Below are positions 25,303-33,980 of a stretch of 43,843 nt of DNA, piece by piece; position 1 is the stretch's first letter; every line of letters starts with the position of its first letter. Where the stretch lies: assembly GCF_028290495.1 (NCBI RefSeq), contig NZ_JAQGJT010000068.1, forward strand, positions 1-43,843. The letters are read 5' to 3'. The notes under the pieces were generated by a model. The model was not told where the DNA came from, searched no databases, and worked only from the letters and a program-made list of their open reading frames with translations. Source of the DNA: Tardiphaga sp. Its GTDB lineage: Bacteria > Pseudomonadota > Alphaproteobacteria > Rhizobiales > Xanthobacteraceae. The translations under genes and the position numbers were made by a program.

Positions 25303-26327
25303 GTGATGAAATCTCTCTGCAGCCGGACTTGCTTCGCCGAAAGGCGGCCACGCCACCAGTTAACTGTCTGTTCCAGTCCTTCACGCAGTGTTACCTGCGG
25401 CGACCATCCGGTCTCACGTACAAAGCGGGTGCAATCAGCGAGAAGCGCTCGTACTTCCGAATTTGTTGGCCGAAGCCGCTTTTCATCCTGAAGAATCGGC
25501 TTGCGGCTGGATGTAAGCTCGAGAATGACGTCGATCAGATCGCCGATCATGATCGCTCGCTGACTGCCAGCGTTGTAGGCTTGGCCGTATTCGATGCCCT
25601 GCGCGATGCCAGCAGCCATGAATGCCGCCGCGGTATCCGTAACGAATGTGAGATCGCGCACGGTCGTCGCGTCACCGACCATTATCGCCGGGCAGGAAGG
25701 ATCAAGCGCCTGTCGTATAATGGTGGCGATGATCGCTCTCTCGCTTTGCCGCGGGCCAAACGTGTTAAACGGTCGGAGGATTACGACCGGTACGCCGAAC
25801 GACCTCGCGAATGCCTCGGCCATCATGTCGGCGGCTATTTTGGATGCGGAGTAGGGCGACTGTCCCTGCAGCGGATGAGATTCATCGATCGGCATTTTCA
25901 CCGCGGTGCCGTAGACCTCGCTCGTCGAAGTGCACACGAGCCGCTCGGTGCCGTGTTGCCGCGCAGCTTCGAGCATGTTCAACGTGCCGAGTACGTTCGT
26001 TTCGACATAGGATTGGGCTGCGAGATACGAATACGGTATCGCGATCAGTGCGGCCAGATGAAAGACGATGTCGTGGCCATGCACGAGACGGCTGACGAAA
26101 GCCGCATCGCGAATGTCGCCACGTACGAGGTTGATCTTCCGTCGGGTGGGTTCCGGCAGATCATCCAACCAGCCGTGGCTATCGAAGGAATTATACTGGG
26201 CCAGGGCGGTAATGTCGGCTCCCGCCGAAACAAGCGCTTCGGTCAGGTGAGAACCGATGAAACCATCGGCACCCGTTACGAGAATTTTTGCTCCAAGGTA
26301 GCTCATGTTCGTCGATTTCCATCTCAT
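25299..26327 (-). CDS. NAD-dependent sugar epimerase/dehydratase
   Basis: A 342-residue extended short-chain dehydrogenase. The NAD-binding motif is TGADGFIGSHL (18-28), the active-site strand is CTSTSEVYG (132-140), and the catalytic pair is YSASK (Y159, K163). The STSEVYG form and the RPFNTFGPRQSERAI stretch fit nucleotide-sugar 4,6-dehydratases or decarboxylase-type enzymes. It lies directly after an initiating transferase and a 4-aminotransferase and before the exporter genes. A 4-keto-6-deoxy product feeding the aminotransferase is the simplest reading, but is not proven. The start overlaps the upstream stop (ATGA, 26324-26327); an internal ATG at 26306 is an alternative. Confidence 0.9.
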   Translation of the reverse strand: MRWKSTNMSYLGAKILVTGADGFIGSHLTEALVSAGADITALAQYNSFDSHGWLDDLPEPTRRKINLVRGDIRDAAFVSRLVHGHDIVFHLAALIAIPYSYLAAQSYVETNVLGTLNMLEAARQHGTERLVCTSTSEVYGTAVKMPIDESHPLQGQSPYSASKIAADMMAEAFARSFGVPVVILRPFNTFGPRQSERAIIATIIRQALDPSCPAIMVGDATTVRDLTFVTDTAAAFMAAGIAQGIEYGQAYNAGSQRAIMIGDLIDVILELTSSRKPILQDEKRLRPTNSEVRALLADCTRFVRETGWSPQVTLREGLEQTVNWWRGRLSAKQVRLQRDFIT

Positions 26328-27022
26328 TTGCTGGAATCGTTTGATGAACCGCTTCGCGTAAATGTGGCCCAGGAATCCATTGCGATCACCCGGGCTGCAC
26401 GAAGAATCCAGCCGAGGTCGGAAGCAAGCGTTCGGCGAGAGAAATAGGCGAGGTCGACTTTTGCCTTTTCTGGGAACAAGGTCTGACGATAGAAATCTGC
26501 CGCAGAGATGTCGTTCGGGTAAAGCTTGTTTTCATGCCGAAACAAGACCTGACACGGACCAAAAAGGCCGGGCTTGTGTTCGAGAATTTTCTCGAACCCA
26601 TTGCGGAAGCAGTCGATGAAAACAAGCGACTCGGGTCGGGGCCCCACGAGGGACATGTCCCCCCGAAAAACGTTCCAGAGTTGCGGTAATTCGTCCAGCT
26701 TGGTTGCAGCGAGGATGCGGCCGATCGCTGTTAGACGACCATCTCCATCCATTGTGAGTGGATAACCGTGGAGGTCGCAATTCGGTCCGAATTTGCGGAA
26801 CTTGTAGATGCGGAATGGCCGTCCATTCTGTCCAAGACGGAGTTGCGAGAACAGGATAGGCCTGCCACCTTCGATCCAGATAGCGATCGCTACGATCAGG
26901 AACACAGGCGCGAGAGCGGAGGCCGCCGTACCGGCGCAAAGAATATCAAGGGTGCGTCGCAAGTTTACGTAGTGAACAGGAGAGGTTGCGAATAGCTGGT
27001 TTTCCGTCTCGCGCATGGTCAT
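26324..27022 (-). CDS. initiating sugar-phosphate transferase (WcaJ/PglC-type)
   Basis: A 232-residue bacterial sugar transferase of the short, monotopic form. A single membrane helix (about 28-50, DILCAGTAASALAPVFLIVA) is followed by the catalytic domain with GRPILFSQLRLGQNGRPF, YKFRKF, KLDELPQLWNVFRGDMSLVG and PRPE. The Asp-Glu pair in LDELPQ is the family's catalytic dyad. The FRKF variant replaces the more usual FRSM. These enzymes transfer a sugar-1-phosphate from a nucleotide sugar to undecaprenyl phosphate, the first step of repeat-unit assembly. Both ends overlap the neighbours by four bases, so it is tightly coupled to the aminotransferase and dehydratase, whose product may be its donor. 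Confidence 0.93.
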   Translation of the reverse strand: MTMRETENQLFATSPVHYVNLRRTLDILCAGTAASALAPVFLIVAIAIWIEGGRPILFSQLRLGQNGRPFRIYKFRKFGPNCDLHGYPLTMDGDGRLTAIGRILAATKLDELPQLWNVFRGDMSLVGPRPESLVFIDCFRNGFEKILEHKPGLFGPCQVLFRHENKLYPNDISAADFYRQTLFPEKAKVDLAYFSRRTLASDLGWILRAARVIAMDSWATFTRSGSSNDSSK

Positions 27023-28155
27023 GCGACTGCCCCCACCGGGAACTCAGCGCCAAGTGCGGCCGCAAGGGAATTCACGACCAACTCGACGTCGGACTGAACC
27101 ATTCGGGGATGGAGAGGTAGCGTGAGCTCCCGTCGGGAAAATTCTTCGGTTCGCGGCAAAGAAGCATCGGGGTAGAGATCTCGGTAAAACATCAGGCGAT
27201 GTACAGGTGGATAGTGGATTGTGGTCTGGACACCGCGCTTGCGTAGCCGATCGATGATGCGCTGTCGGTTACTCGCGATCGGAAGTACGACTGGCATCAG
27301 ATGATGGGCCGATCGCCACGGAGCTTCGAAGGGCACCATAACCGATGGGCAGTGCTCTGCAATGAGCTGGCGATAACTCAGCGATAGATTCCGCCTGATG
27401 TCATTCCATTCCGGCAATTTCTTTAACTGTGCGAGGCCAAGGGCAGCACGCAACTCGTCCATACGGTAGTTAAATCCGAGGATCGTTACATCGTAGTCCG
27501 GACGGCGACTGACGAGGCGTTGTCGCGTGCTGCTGGTCATTCCGTGAGATCGCGCTTGCCGGATGGTTTCCCTCAAAGTGCGGCTGCGGGCAATGATCGC
27601 GCCCCCTTCGGCGGTAGTCATATTCTTGTTGCCATAGAAGCTAAATGCCGCCGCCTCGCCAAAGGTCCCTACCTCTGGCAGCCCCGGGGCATGTGCTGCA
27701 TCCTCGATCAAGAGCAAGCCCTTGCGGCGAGCGAAGGACTGCCAGGCGTCACGATGGGCGAGGTAGCCGGCAAAATGCACCATAATGACAGCTTTGGTTC
27801 TGGCGGTGCACTTGGCTTCGGCTTCATCCAATGACATCAAAGGAACCTCCGCCGAGCCGATGTCGACGAAGACCGGCCGTGCTCCCACATAGAGGACACT
27901 ATTGGCGGTGGCTACGAACGTCAGCGATGGAACAAGAACTTCATCGCCCGGCCCGATGCCGAGCGCATGCAGGATCAGGTGGAGGGCTGCCGTGCAGGAC
28001 CCGACGGCGATTGAATCTTCGGCTTCGTGCATGCGGGCGAACGCTTGCTCAAACTCCCGGACCTGGTCGCCCATCGTCACCCAGCCGCTGTCGATGACAG
28101 CGGCCAGGGCTGCTTTCTCTTCCGCTCCGAAGGCTGGCTCTGATACCAATAGCAT
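27019..28155 (-). CDS. DegT/DnrJ/EryC1-family sugar aminotransferase
   Basis: A 378-residue PLP-dependent aminotransferase. The PLP-phosphate region is VGSCTAALHL, the pyridine-contacting LIEDAAHA holds D152, and the Schiff-base lysine K177 lies in SFYGNKNMTTAEGG. The GNK..TT.EGG form is typical of 4-keto-sugar aminotransferases such as perosamine synthases, PseC and ArnB. It would convert a nucleotide-linked 4-keto-6-deoxy sugar to the 4-amino sugar using glutamate. GGAG twelve bases before the ATG gives the start. It lies between the nucleotidyltransferase and the initiating transferase. The free amine it creates would be a natural site for the acyl chemistry encoded elsewhere in the window; this link is inference. 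Confidence 0.92.
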   Translation of the reverse strand: MLLVSEPAFGAEEKAALAAVIDSGWVTMGDQVREFEQAFARMHEAEDSIAVGSCTAALHLILHALGIGPGDEVLVPSLTFVATANSVLYVGARPVFVDIGSAEVPLMSLDEAEAKCTARTKAVIMVHFAGYLAHRDAWQSFARRKGLLLIEDAAHAPGLPEVGTFGEAAAFSFYGNKNMTTAEGGAIIARSRTLRETIRQARSHGMTSSTRQRLVSRRPDYDVTILGFNYRMDELRAALGLAQLKKLPEWNDIRRNLSLSYRQLIAEHCPSVMVPFEAPWRSAHHLMPVVLPIASNRQRIIDRLRKRGVQTTIHYPPVHRLMFYRDLYPDASLPRTEEFSRRELTLPLHPRMVQSDVELVVNSLAAALGAEFPVGAVA

Positions 28156-28226
28156 GTGTAAGTCTCCAATCCCGGGCTGAGAGAAGCGGTGAATGAGCAG
28201 GAGAGATCATTACAATATATGGTGCC

Positions 28227-28946
28227 TCAGGCGGCGACCGTTGCTGAAAACGCGGCCGACTGCTCGTCCCATGCGACGTCCTGAGCTTTGATGAAGTCCT
28301 CCACCCGCCCGATATCGAGCCATAGGCCATTATGTTTGAACACGTTCACAGGTGCTTCATCTTCCAGCATCTGGAACATCAAATCGTCAAAGCCAAATGG
28401 AACCCCCGAGGGAATGCGTTCGAGTATTGTGGGATCCATGCAGTAAATGCCCATGCTGACAAGATGCGATAGTTCTGGCTTCTCGCGAAAGCCGGTCACA
28501 TGCCCGTCGGTCTCGTCGATCACGCCGAAGTCCATCTTCGTCGGACGGTTGGCGGTAGCGATAGTGAGAGGCGCGTTATTTCGTCGATGACCGTGCACGA
28601 ACTGACTGAGGTTAAGATCGGTCAGTACGTCACCGTTGAGAACCAGGAATGGTTCGTCGAGGTGTTCGCGCAAGAGTGACAACGGCCCCATGGTTCCGAG
28701 CGGTTCCATCTCCTGCGTATAGGTGATCCGCATGTTCCACTGATCCCCATCGCCGCAAACGCTGCGAATGAGATGGCCCAGGTATCCGGTCGTGATGAAA
28801 ACGTCCCTGATCCCATTTCGTCTGAGCCATTTGAGCACAAGCTCAAGCACAGGCCGTGCTCCGATTGGCATAAGTGGTTTTGGCAAAATTGAAGTATGTG
28901 GACGTAAGCGCGTTCCCCTTCCGCCGCATTGAATAACAGCCTTCAT
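28227..28946 (-). CDS. sugar-1-phosphate nucleotidyltransferase
   Basis: A 239-residue NTP-transferase. The nucleotide-binding loop is GGRGTRLRPHT near the start, followed by PKPLMPIGARPVLE, ETLG-equivalent MEPLGTMGPL, the metal site LNGDVLTDLN and the sugar-phosphate lysine FREKPELS. It resembles mannose-1-phosphate or glucose-1-phosphate nucleotidyltransferases of the short form, without a left-handed beta-helix acyl or acetyl domain. The base and sugar cannot be decided from motifs. It begins the minus-strand precursor operon, with a strong GGAGG five bases before the ATG. The 71-base gap to the aminotransferase gene is the only real gap in this operon. Confidence 0.92.
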   Translation of the reverse strand: MKAVIQCGGRGTRLRPHTSILPKPLMPIGARPVLELVLKWLRRNGIRDVFITTGYLGHLIRSVCGDGDQWNMRITYTQEMEPLGTMGPLSLLREHLDEPFLVLNGDVLTDLNLSQFVHGHRRNNAPLTIATANRPTKMDFGVIDETDGHVTGFREKPELSHLVSMGIYCMDPTILERIPSGVPFGFDDLMFQMLEDEAPVNVFKHNGLWLDIGRVEDFIKAQDVAWDEQSAAFSATVAA

Positions 28947-29566
28947 CTTATCCTCCGTGGTGTTAAAGGGCGCAGTCGTTCAAATATCTCATCTAAATCA
29001 CGACAGTCGGATATCTACTTTGATAGTCGGGCTGGAGCGATTTTGACAAAAATTAGACGCAAACCATCCGCGCGTCTTCGTGTGTTTGCATGAGACGATT
29101 TTTCAATGACGGTGTGGTGCGGACAATGACTGCAATCCATCGAGGCGTATGGCTCTGACGAATGCTGAAAGTGAAGCAAGTGAAGGTAGTACGTGAGGTG
29201 CGCGCGTGCCGTCTGCGTAGCGCTGGCGCGGGGTGTCGCATCGACCCGGCCGGGATGTCATTAACGGTCAAATAGCGGTGTGCGCAATAAGCTGGTTTGC
29301 AAGATTCTTTGTCTGTATTTGGTGGCTGAGGTCCGTCGGGCGCGTGAGCGGCTCAGCAAATGCTCTGGCAGTCATTGGTTGAAATAACGGATTAGATCAA
29401 TTGCGCCGTGGCGGGGAGTGTCGTTGCCGACGCCCCCAAGCCTGCCGGGCAGCGTGCCAGCAAGAGCGCGAGGAGAACGCGCACCAATCCGGTGGCTGTT
29501 AATCGCCGTGGTTTTCCCATGTTCAAGTCGGCTGCCGCCGGTGAGCGGTCTCGCTGAGACCGCTAC
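28947..29566. other. 620-base intergenic region upstream of the precursor operon
   Basis: It must hold the promoter for the nucleotidyltransferase operon. The part next to that gene is AT-rich, and 28978-28988 contains GTTCAAATATC, a weak half-site match to the operator palindrome. The region also contains the hairpin at 29544-29564. I see no convincing gene; the reading frame at 29053-29271 has no family features. Confidence 0.6.
29544..29564. terminator. perfect hairpin directly behind a response-regulator gene
   Basis: AGCGGTCTC and GAGACCGCT form a perfect nine-pair stem with a three-base loop, two bases after the stop codon of the minus-strand response regulator. No T-run follows on the minus strand, so it would be an atypical intrinsic terminator or a 3'-end stabilising structure. 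Confidence 0.5.
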
Positions 29567-30481
29567 CTATTTTCCCAGCCGTTCCGTTCCATCGATCCTT
29601 CGGTCGATGCTCTTGCGGATCAGGCGGTCGATCCGAGGTACCCCAACGTGATTAGCCTGGGGGGGAGGCGCCTCTGGCGGATCGAATGCTTTTATTTGCT
29701 TGATCTCGGAGACCATCCCGATGGGCTTTGCAAAGTGCCTGCTCGTATCGACGGCTGAAGACAGGGCGCAACTATTTTCTGGTCTTGTCAGTGACCCATT
29801 GTTCATCCCCCAAATGGCCGCCTGCGTCCGGTTCTGCACCCGGATCTTACGCAAGATCGCCTTGACGTGGACCTTCACTGTCGCCTCTGCGATATCGATC
29901 TTTCGCGCTATGCATTTGTTGGAGTCGCCTTCGATCAAGCAGTGCAGAATTGATTTTTCCCGCGGGGAAAGCTGCGGCGCGATCGTGTCCTCTATCCTGA
30001 CGAGAATTCCTTGTTCGTTTTCGCAGTGCAGCGCCGCGTTGCCAACGTGATCGCTCTTGAAATCGAGAACAAAGGAGAGAAATGCCGGCGGGAATATTGT
30101 TTCCCCCATCATCACCAGTTCAATGGATTTGATGAATACATCGCATGTCATGACGTCGACGAAATACCCGTTGGCGCCCGCCCGAAATGCCGAAACCAGT
30201 TCGTCTAGCCGATAGTGATCGGCTAGGATCGCAATGCGTCCTTTCGGATACTTGTTCCGCAAGAGTTCGGTTTGTTCAAGGGCGACGTCGAAGTCATCTC
30301 CCGTGTGGACAATGAGAAATAGCAGTTGGTGCTTCTGGAGTTTGGTCGACGGCAATTCTTCTACGCAGGATACGGAGGCTGGAGTACGAAAATTTGCTGC
30401 GCATAAAATTCTAGTAATTCCTTCTCTAATTAAAACGCTTTTTCCAATAAGAACTGTGGCGAAAGATTGTTGCCTCAACAT
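29567..30481 (-). CDS. NarL/LuxR-type regulator with a degenerate receiver domain
   Basis: A 304-residue protein with the length of a receiver domain followed by a LuxR helix-turn-helix (LSPREKSILHCLIEGDSNKC, then IARKIDIAEATVKVHVKAIL) and an unusual 55-residue Pro- and charge-rich tail. The receiver lacks its key acids. The first strand reads TVLIGKSVLIREG where active receivers have two Asp residues, and strand three reads LLFLIVHTGDD with no phosphoacceptor Asp at its end. It is therefore probably a pseudo-receiver that does not use phosphorylation. GGGAG seven bases before the ATG at 30481 supports the start; an in-frame ATG 24 bases upstream lacks this. It is divergent from a second regulator with an intact phosphoacceptor. 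Confidence 0.87.
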   Translation of the reverse strand: MLRQQSFATVLIGKSVLIREGITRILCAANFRTPASVSCVEELPSTKLQKHQLLFLIVHTGDDFDVALEQTELLRNKYPKGRIAILADHYRLDELVSAFRAGANGYFVDVMTCDVFIKSIELVMMGETIFPPAFLSFVLDFKSDHVGNAALHCENEQGILVRIEDTIAPQLSPREKSILHCLIEGDSNKCIARKIDIAEATVKVHVKAILRKIRVQNRTQAAIWGMNNGSLTRPENSCALSSAVDTSRHFAKPIGMVSEIKQIKAFDPPEAPPPQANHVGVPRIDRLIRKSIDRRIDGTERLGK

Positions 30482-31127
30482 TTTGCTCTCCCGGCCTTTA
30501 CGCAATTGGTTTTTGAATATGTGGTTCCAGAGGTGGCGTGCTCTCCTTCGTTCGCAGGATATCTGGTTGGCAGATTTCGGTGTCTCCGAAATTTTAACGC
30601 TTTTATGAATGTTAGATTCGAATTCGCGATATCCCTATATATCTTTGGTTATAGGCGTAAGCGTCTGCGAGCGTATGTCATTCATCATAGCTAACGGCTT
30701 TCGATGTCCGGGAGTCGGGAGGTGTTCAAGACAGCGCCGGCGATTTTTAGCTCGTGCGCGCTGCAGTCTATGAGCGAACTGGCGTCTCGATGTATATCAA
30801 ACGTTGTAAAATGTCGTATTTAGGTACTCGATTGCCGAAACGTTAGTGCAGTGGAACTTCAAAGGGCGGATTGAGAGGTAGTCTTTTGCCTTAAGCACTC
30901 CGTAGTTTCATGGGGCTTCGTCTCTTGGGATTTGTGCCAGTACCGATACCCTTGGGGAGAGCGTACGCAATCGAACATAACAAGCCTCGTAATGTCGTTC
31001 TGCGCTGTACGCATTGACGCGATGCTGCCTATTTTTGAAAAATTGTTGTGATCACGTCTAAGTTAAAGACGAAGTAACGGAGCACGCGTAGGGTTACGTC
31101 TTGGGGCGAGAGGCTGAGGACCGCTCA
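30482..31127. other. AT-rich divergent spacer between two regulators
   Basis: A 646-base region noticeably richer in A and T than its surroundings, especially 30590-30700 and 30780-30840. It holds the promoters of both regulators. I see no gene in it; short frames near 30467-30694 have no recognisable features. Confidence 0.65.
31055..31071. promoter_or_regulatory. inverted repeat CGTCT-N7-AGACG upstream of a response regulator
   Basis: Five-base arms around AAGTTAA, 57 bases before the start at 31128. The position and symmetry fit a regulator binding site, but the arms are short. Confidence 0.35.
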
Positions 31128-31808
31128 ATGCGTTGTAACAGCGTTGTGATCGCAGACCGCCATCCCGTGGTTTTGCTGGGTTTGAGCAAGTTGCTCGAGG
31201 GCCACTGTGATTTCATCGTTGTTGCATGTTGCAGTGATGGTTCGAGCTGCATCGAAGCGCTTCGGAATCTAGTTCCGGACATCGCCATTATCGACGCCTC
31301 AATATCTGGCGCGACCGGGTCTGAAATCCTCTCCATCGTCAATTCCGAAAATATTTCCACGCGACTGGTCTTTTTCACAGCCACTGATAAGGACCGCGAA
31401 CTGGCTATGTCAGTCGCGCCCGACCGCTACAGCGTTATTCCGAAGGATGTGGCGCCCGAAGTTCTGCTGCAGTCCTTGCGCCAGATTGCGGAAGGCCGGG
31501 CGCTGTTGCCGCAGCCTTCTTCCGGGCAGACCGCATCTCGGGAGCAAGGCGCTCTCACGGAGAGCGCGTTGACGACGTTGACGGACCGCGAGCGCCAGAT
31601 CATGCGGTTGGTGTCCGAAGGGTTGTCGAACAAGGAAGTCGGGCGGCGGCTGAGTATTACCGACGGCACCATCAAAGTGCATCTTCATCACATCTTTAAG
31701 AAGCTCGAAATCAGTAACCGGACAGTGCTCGCTGCGCTTGCGATTTCGCACGACGATCCTGCAAGCCCCCCTGAGGACAAGCCGGTGCGGGCCATCTGGC
31801 TGGATTGA
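31128..31808 (+). CDS. NarL/FixJ-family response regulator
   Basis: A 226-residue two-domain regulator. The receiver has VVIADRHPVVLLGL (one of the two usual acids kept), the phosphoacceptor strand DIAIIDASISG, the switch Thr in LVFFTATD and the conserved Lys in SVIPKDV. The LuxR-type helix-turn-helix reads LTDRERQIMRLVSEGLSNKE, then VGRRLSITDGTIKVHLHHIF. GAGG before the ATG at 31128 gives the start; a TTG 27 bases earlier is less likely. No histidine kinase is adjacent; the nearest one is at 36206-37807. It is divergent from the degenerate-receiver regulator, and the pair may control the nearby polysaccharide operons, which is inferred from position only. Confidence 0.9.
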   Translation: MRCNSVVIADRHPVVLLGLSKLLEGHCDFIVVACCSDGSSCIEALRNLVPDIAIIDASISGATGSEILSIVNSENISTRLVFFTATDKDRELAMSVAPDRYSVIPKDVAPEVLLQSLRQIAEGRALLPQPSSGQTASREQGALTESALTTLTDRERQIMRLVSEGLSNKEVGRRLSITDGTIKVHLHHIFKKLEISNRTVLAALAISHDDPASPPEDKPVRAIWLD

Positions 31809-32518
31809 GTGAAATAGGCGACGGCGGTTGCGACGTGGTAAAAAGCCAAAAAACATCTCCACACATTGGAGCGCCGCTAATGTGTAGTTTGTTTGGAGGT
31901 CGACGTTGTCGTGGGTGATGGTAACGATCGTCAAGCGAACAAGTGCGGGGAAATGCTGGTCGAAGTTATTGGCGTTTCCGATGATGCGTAGCCAGACAAC
32001 GAAATCCTGGCACTCACCTGAATAACGGTTGCCAGGCAGCAACACGTGAGCGTTGATGGTCGGGGCTGGTATCTGAATCATGTTCGATCATTTAACGACG
32101 TCCTTTGCCTACTTCATAGCTATTGCGCTTGTCCCTTGCAGCCGATGCGCGACGAGAATGGGGCAATCGTCGAATGGACTGGACCGTGACCCGGCTCGAT
32201 TGCTCCTGATCCTGTGAGCGGTTCGTTGGGTATATGCATCGGCCACAGGCGCCGGGAAGATCATAGCCGTCCAGGCAGAGCGCAAAACTATTCCACTACC
32301 ATATATGGCTCCGCCTGTACGCTGCGGACGTTTTCTGCTATTCTTCGGTAAATCAGGATAGCAAGTAGCAGTCAGATAACCGACCATAGCTCAAGGAGAA
32401 ATGCGGGTCCTTCAGATCCAGTCTCGATCTTGCTCGCATTGATGCGGACTCTTTGACGCTGAAGAGGGTAATCGAGCGGCTGCATAGTCCAACCTGACAA
32501 CGTGATGGGAGGTGTGCC
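31809..32518. other. 710-base region without a recognisable gene
   Basis: Open frames exist on the minus strand (for example 31810-32081) but show no family pattern and run antisense into the response regulator. The last bases hold the GGGAGG ribosome site of the DUF1326 gene. It may be decayed sequence. Confidence 0.6.
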
Positions 32519-33151
32519 ATGGCTGCATCTGACTGGCGTCTCGAAGGCGAATGGATCAAGAACTGCAATTGTGCATTTGGCTGTCCCTGCGATTTCAATG
32601 CCCCGCCCACTCACGGCTCGTGCAAAGGCCTGGTCGGCATGAGGATTACAAAAGGACACTTCGAGGGGACCAAGCTCGATGGTCTCGTTTTCGCCGCAAC
32701 CGTTGATTTTCCCGGAGCGCTGCATGAGGGCAATGGGAAGATGCAACCGATCATCGACGAGCGCGCCACGCCGGAGCAGCGCCAGGCACTTTTCAACATC
32801 ATGTCGGGCAAGAATTCGGCCGAGGGTACGCTTTTCCAGATATTCAGCCTGATCGTCACTACGATCCATGATCCGCTGTTTGTGCCCTTCGAGTTCTCGT
32901 TCGACAAGAATAGGCGCGTCGCGCGTCTCGTTGCCAAGGGGGTGCTGGAGACCGAGGTCGAGCCGATCAAGAACCCGGTGACGGGCACTCCCCATCGCAT
33001 TCAAGTTGTGATGCCCGACGGCTTTGAACACAGATCCGCCGAGATTGCCTCCGCCAACATCCACTCGACAGGGGCGATCAAGTTCGACACAAAAGGCACG
33101 CACAGCTCCCTCGCTAACGTCGTACAGACACCTCAAGGTGTCGCGGCGTGA
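32519..33151 (+). CDS. DUF1326 protein, cysteine-rich N terminus
   Basis: A 210-residue soluble protein matching the DUF1326 pattern: WRLEGEWIKNCNCAFGCPCD near the start, with Cys16, Cys18, Cys22, Cys24 and Cys35, followed by GLVGMRITKGHFEG and a C-terminal half with FEFSFDKNRRVARLVAKGVL. The cysteine cluster looks fit for binding a metal ion, but no function is established in the family to my knowledge. GGGAGG precedes the ATG. The DUF2182 membrane protein follows 55 bases later in the same direction, a pairing I have seen named together, so the two probably work as one unit. Confidence 0.88.
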   Translation: MAASDWRLEGEWIKNCNCAFGCPCDFNAPPTHGSCKGLVGMRITKGHFEGTKLDGLVFAATVDFPGALHEGNGKMQPIIDERATPEQRQALFNIMSGKNSAEGTLFQIFSLIVTTIHDPLFVPFEFSFDKNRRVARLVAKGVLETEVEPIKNPVTGTPHRIQVVMPDGFEHRSAEIASANIHSTGAIKFDTKGTHSSLANVVQTPQGVAA

Positions 33152-33206
33152 TGCTGCGCTAAAGTTCGGTCTTGCGGTCTACCGCATCGGCGGCCGGGGT
33201 GAGCCT

Positions 33207-33980
33207 ATGACTGAGACGTTCGCGCTCGAAAAGGTGCTGCGACGCGACCGTCTGATCGTTGCGGTCGGGCTTGCTGGTGTTGTGGCGCTGGCCTGGGTTT
33301 ATCTGGTCGCCGGGGCAGGCATAGACATGAGCATGGTCGGCATGCCGATGGAGCCGATGCCCTGGTCGACTTTCTACGCGGCGCTCGTGTTCACCATGTG
33401 GTGGGTCATGATGATCGCCATGATGGTGCCGAGTGCTGCCCCCATGGTCTTGCTGTTTATCGCGATCAAGCGCAAGCACGGGGAAGCGGCTAGTCCCTCC
33501 GTGGAAGCTTGGATCTTTCTTGGTGGTTATCTTCTGGTATGGGCAGGTTTCAGCCTCATCGCGGCCTCGGCACAGTGGGGGCTTGAACGCACCGGGCTGC
33601 TGTCCATGGCGATGGCGAGCAACAGCGCTACGCTCGACGGCGTCATTCTACTTGCGGCCGGGCTCTACCAGTTCACGCCGATCAAGACCGCCTGCCTTCG
33701 CTATTGCCAGAGCCCGGTTCTATTCCTGAGCCGGCACTGGAGACCGGGCGCGTTGGGCGCACTACGCATGGGGCTCCGGCACGGCAGCTACTGCCTCGGC
33801 TGTTGCGGGTTCCTGATGGTGCTGTTGTTTGTCAGCGGAGTCATGAACCTTGTCTGGATTGCGGCCTTCGCCCTCTATGTCGCATGCGAGAAGTTGCTGC
33901 CGCTAGGCCACCGGCTCAGTCGCGCCGCTGGTGTGGCCATGATCGTATCTGGCACCATAGTTCTTGCGCGCGCAGCTTGA
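33207..33980 (+). CDS. DUF2182 polytopic membrane protein, putative metal-binding
   Basis: A 257-residue inner-membrane protein with about six to seven hydrophobic segments. A Met-rich periplasmic loop (MSMVGMPMEPM, residues 41-51) is followed by TMWWVMMIAMMVPSAAPMVL, a CLRYC pair, and the characteristic HGSYCLGCCGFLMVLLF. Methionines, cysteines and histidine in or near the membrane suggest a soft-metal ligand set, and the family is annotated as predicted metal-binding. The frame remains open far upstream into the DUF1326 gene, but the ATG at 33207 begins the natural protein. Transport or maturation of copper is a reasonable guess, not established. Confidence 0.87.
   Translation: MTETFALEKVLRRDRLIVAVGLAGVVALAWVYLVAGAGIDMSMVGMPMEPMPWSTFYAALVFTMWWVMMIAMMVPSAAPMVLLFIAIKRKHGEAASPSVEAWIFLGGYLLVWAGFSLIAASAQWGLERTGLLSMAMASNSATLDGVILLAAGLYQFTPIKTACLRYCQSPVLFLSRHWRPGALGALRMGLRHGSYCLGCCGFLMVLLFVSGVMNLVWIAAFALYVACEKLLPLGHRLSRAAGVAMIVSGTIVLARAA

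Noticed and set aside
31410..32081. 223-codon minus-strand frame over the response-regulator 3' end and the following gap
   Set aside because: More than half lies antisense to a convincing response regulator and the rest has no recognisable domain.
32400..32441. Possible 13-codon leader peptide after AAGGAG, before the DUF1326 gene
   Set aside because: The ribosome site is too close to the ATG and there is no run of regulatory codons or attenuator hairpin.
33024..33206. Upstream extension of the DUF2182 gene into the DUF1326 gene
   Set aside because: The extension is antisense-like in composition, out of frame with DUF1326, and the membrane protein starts naturally at 33207.
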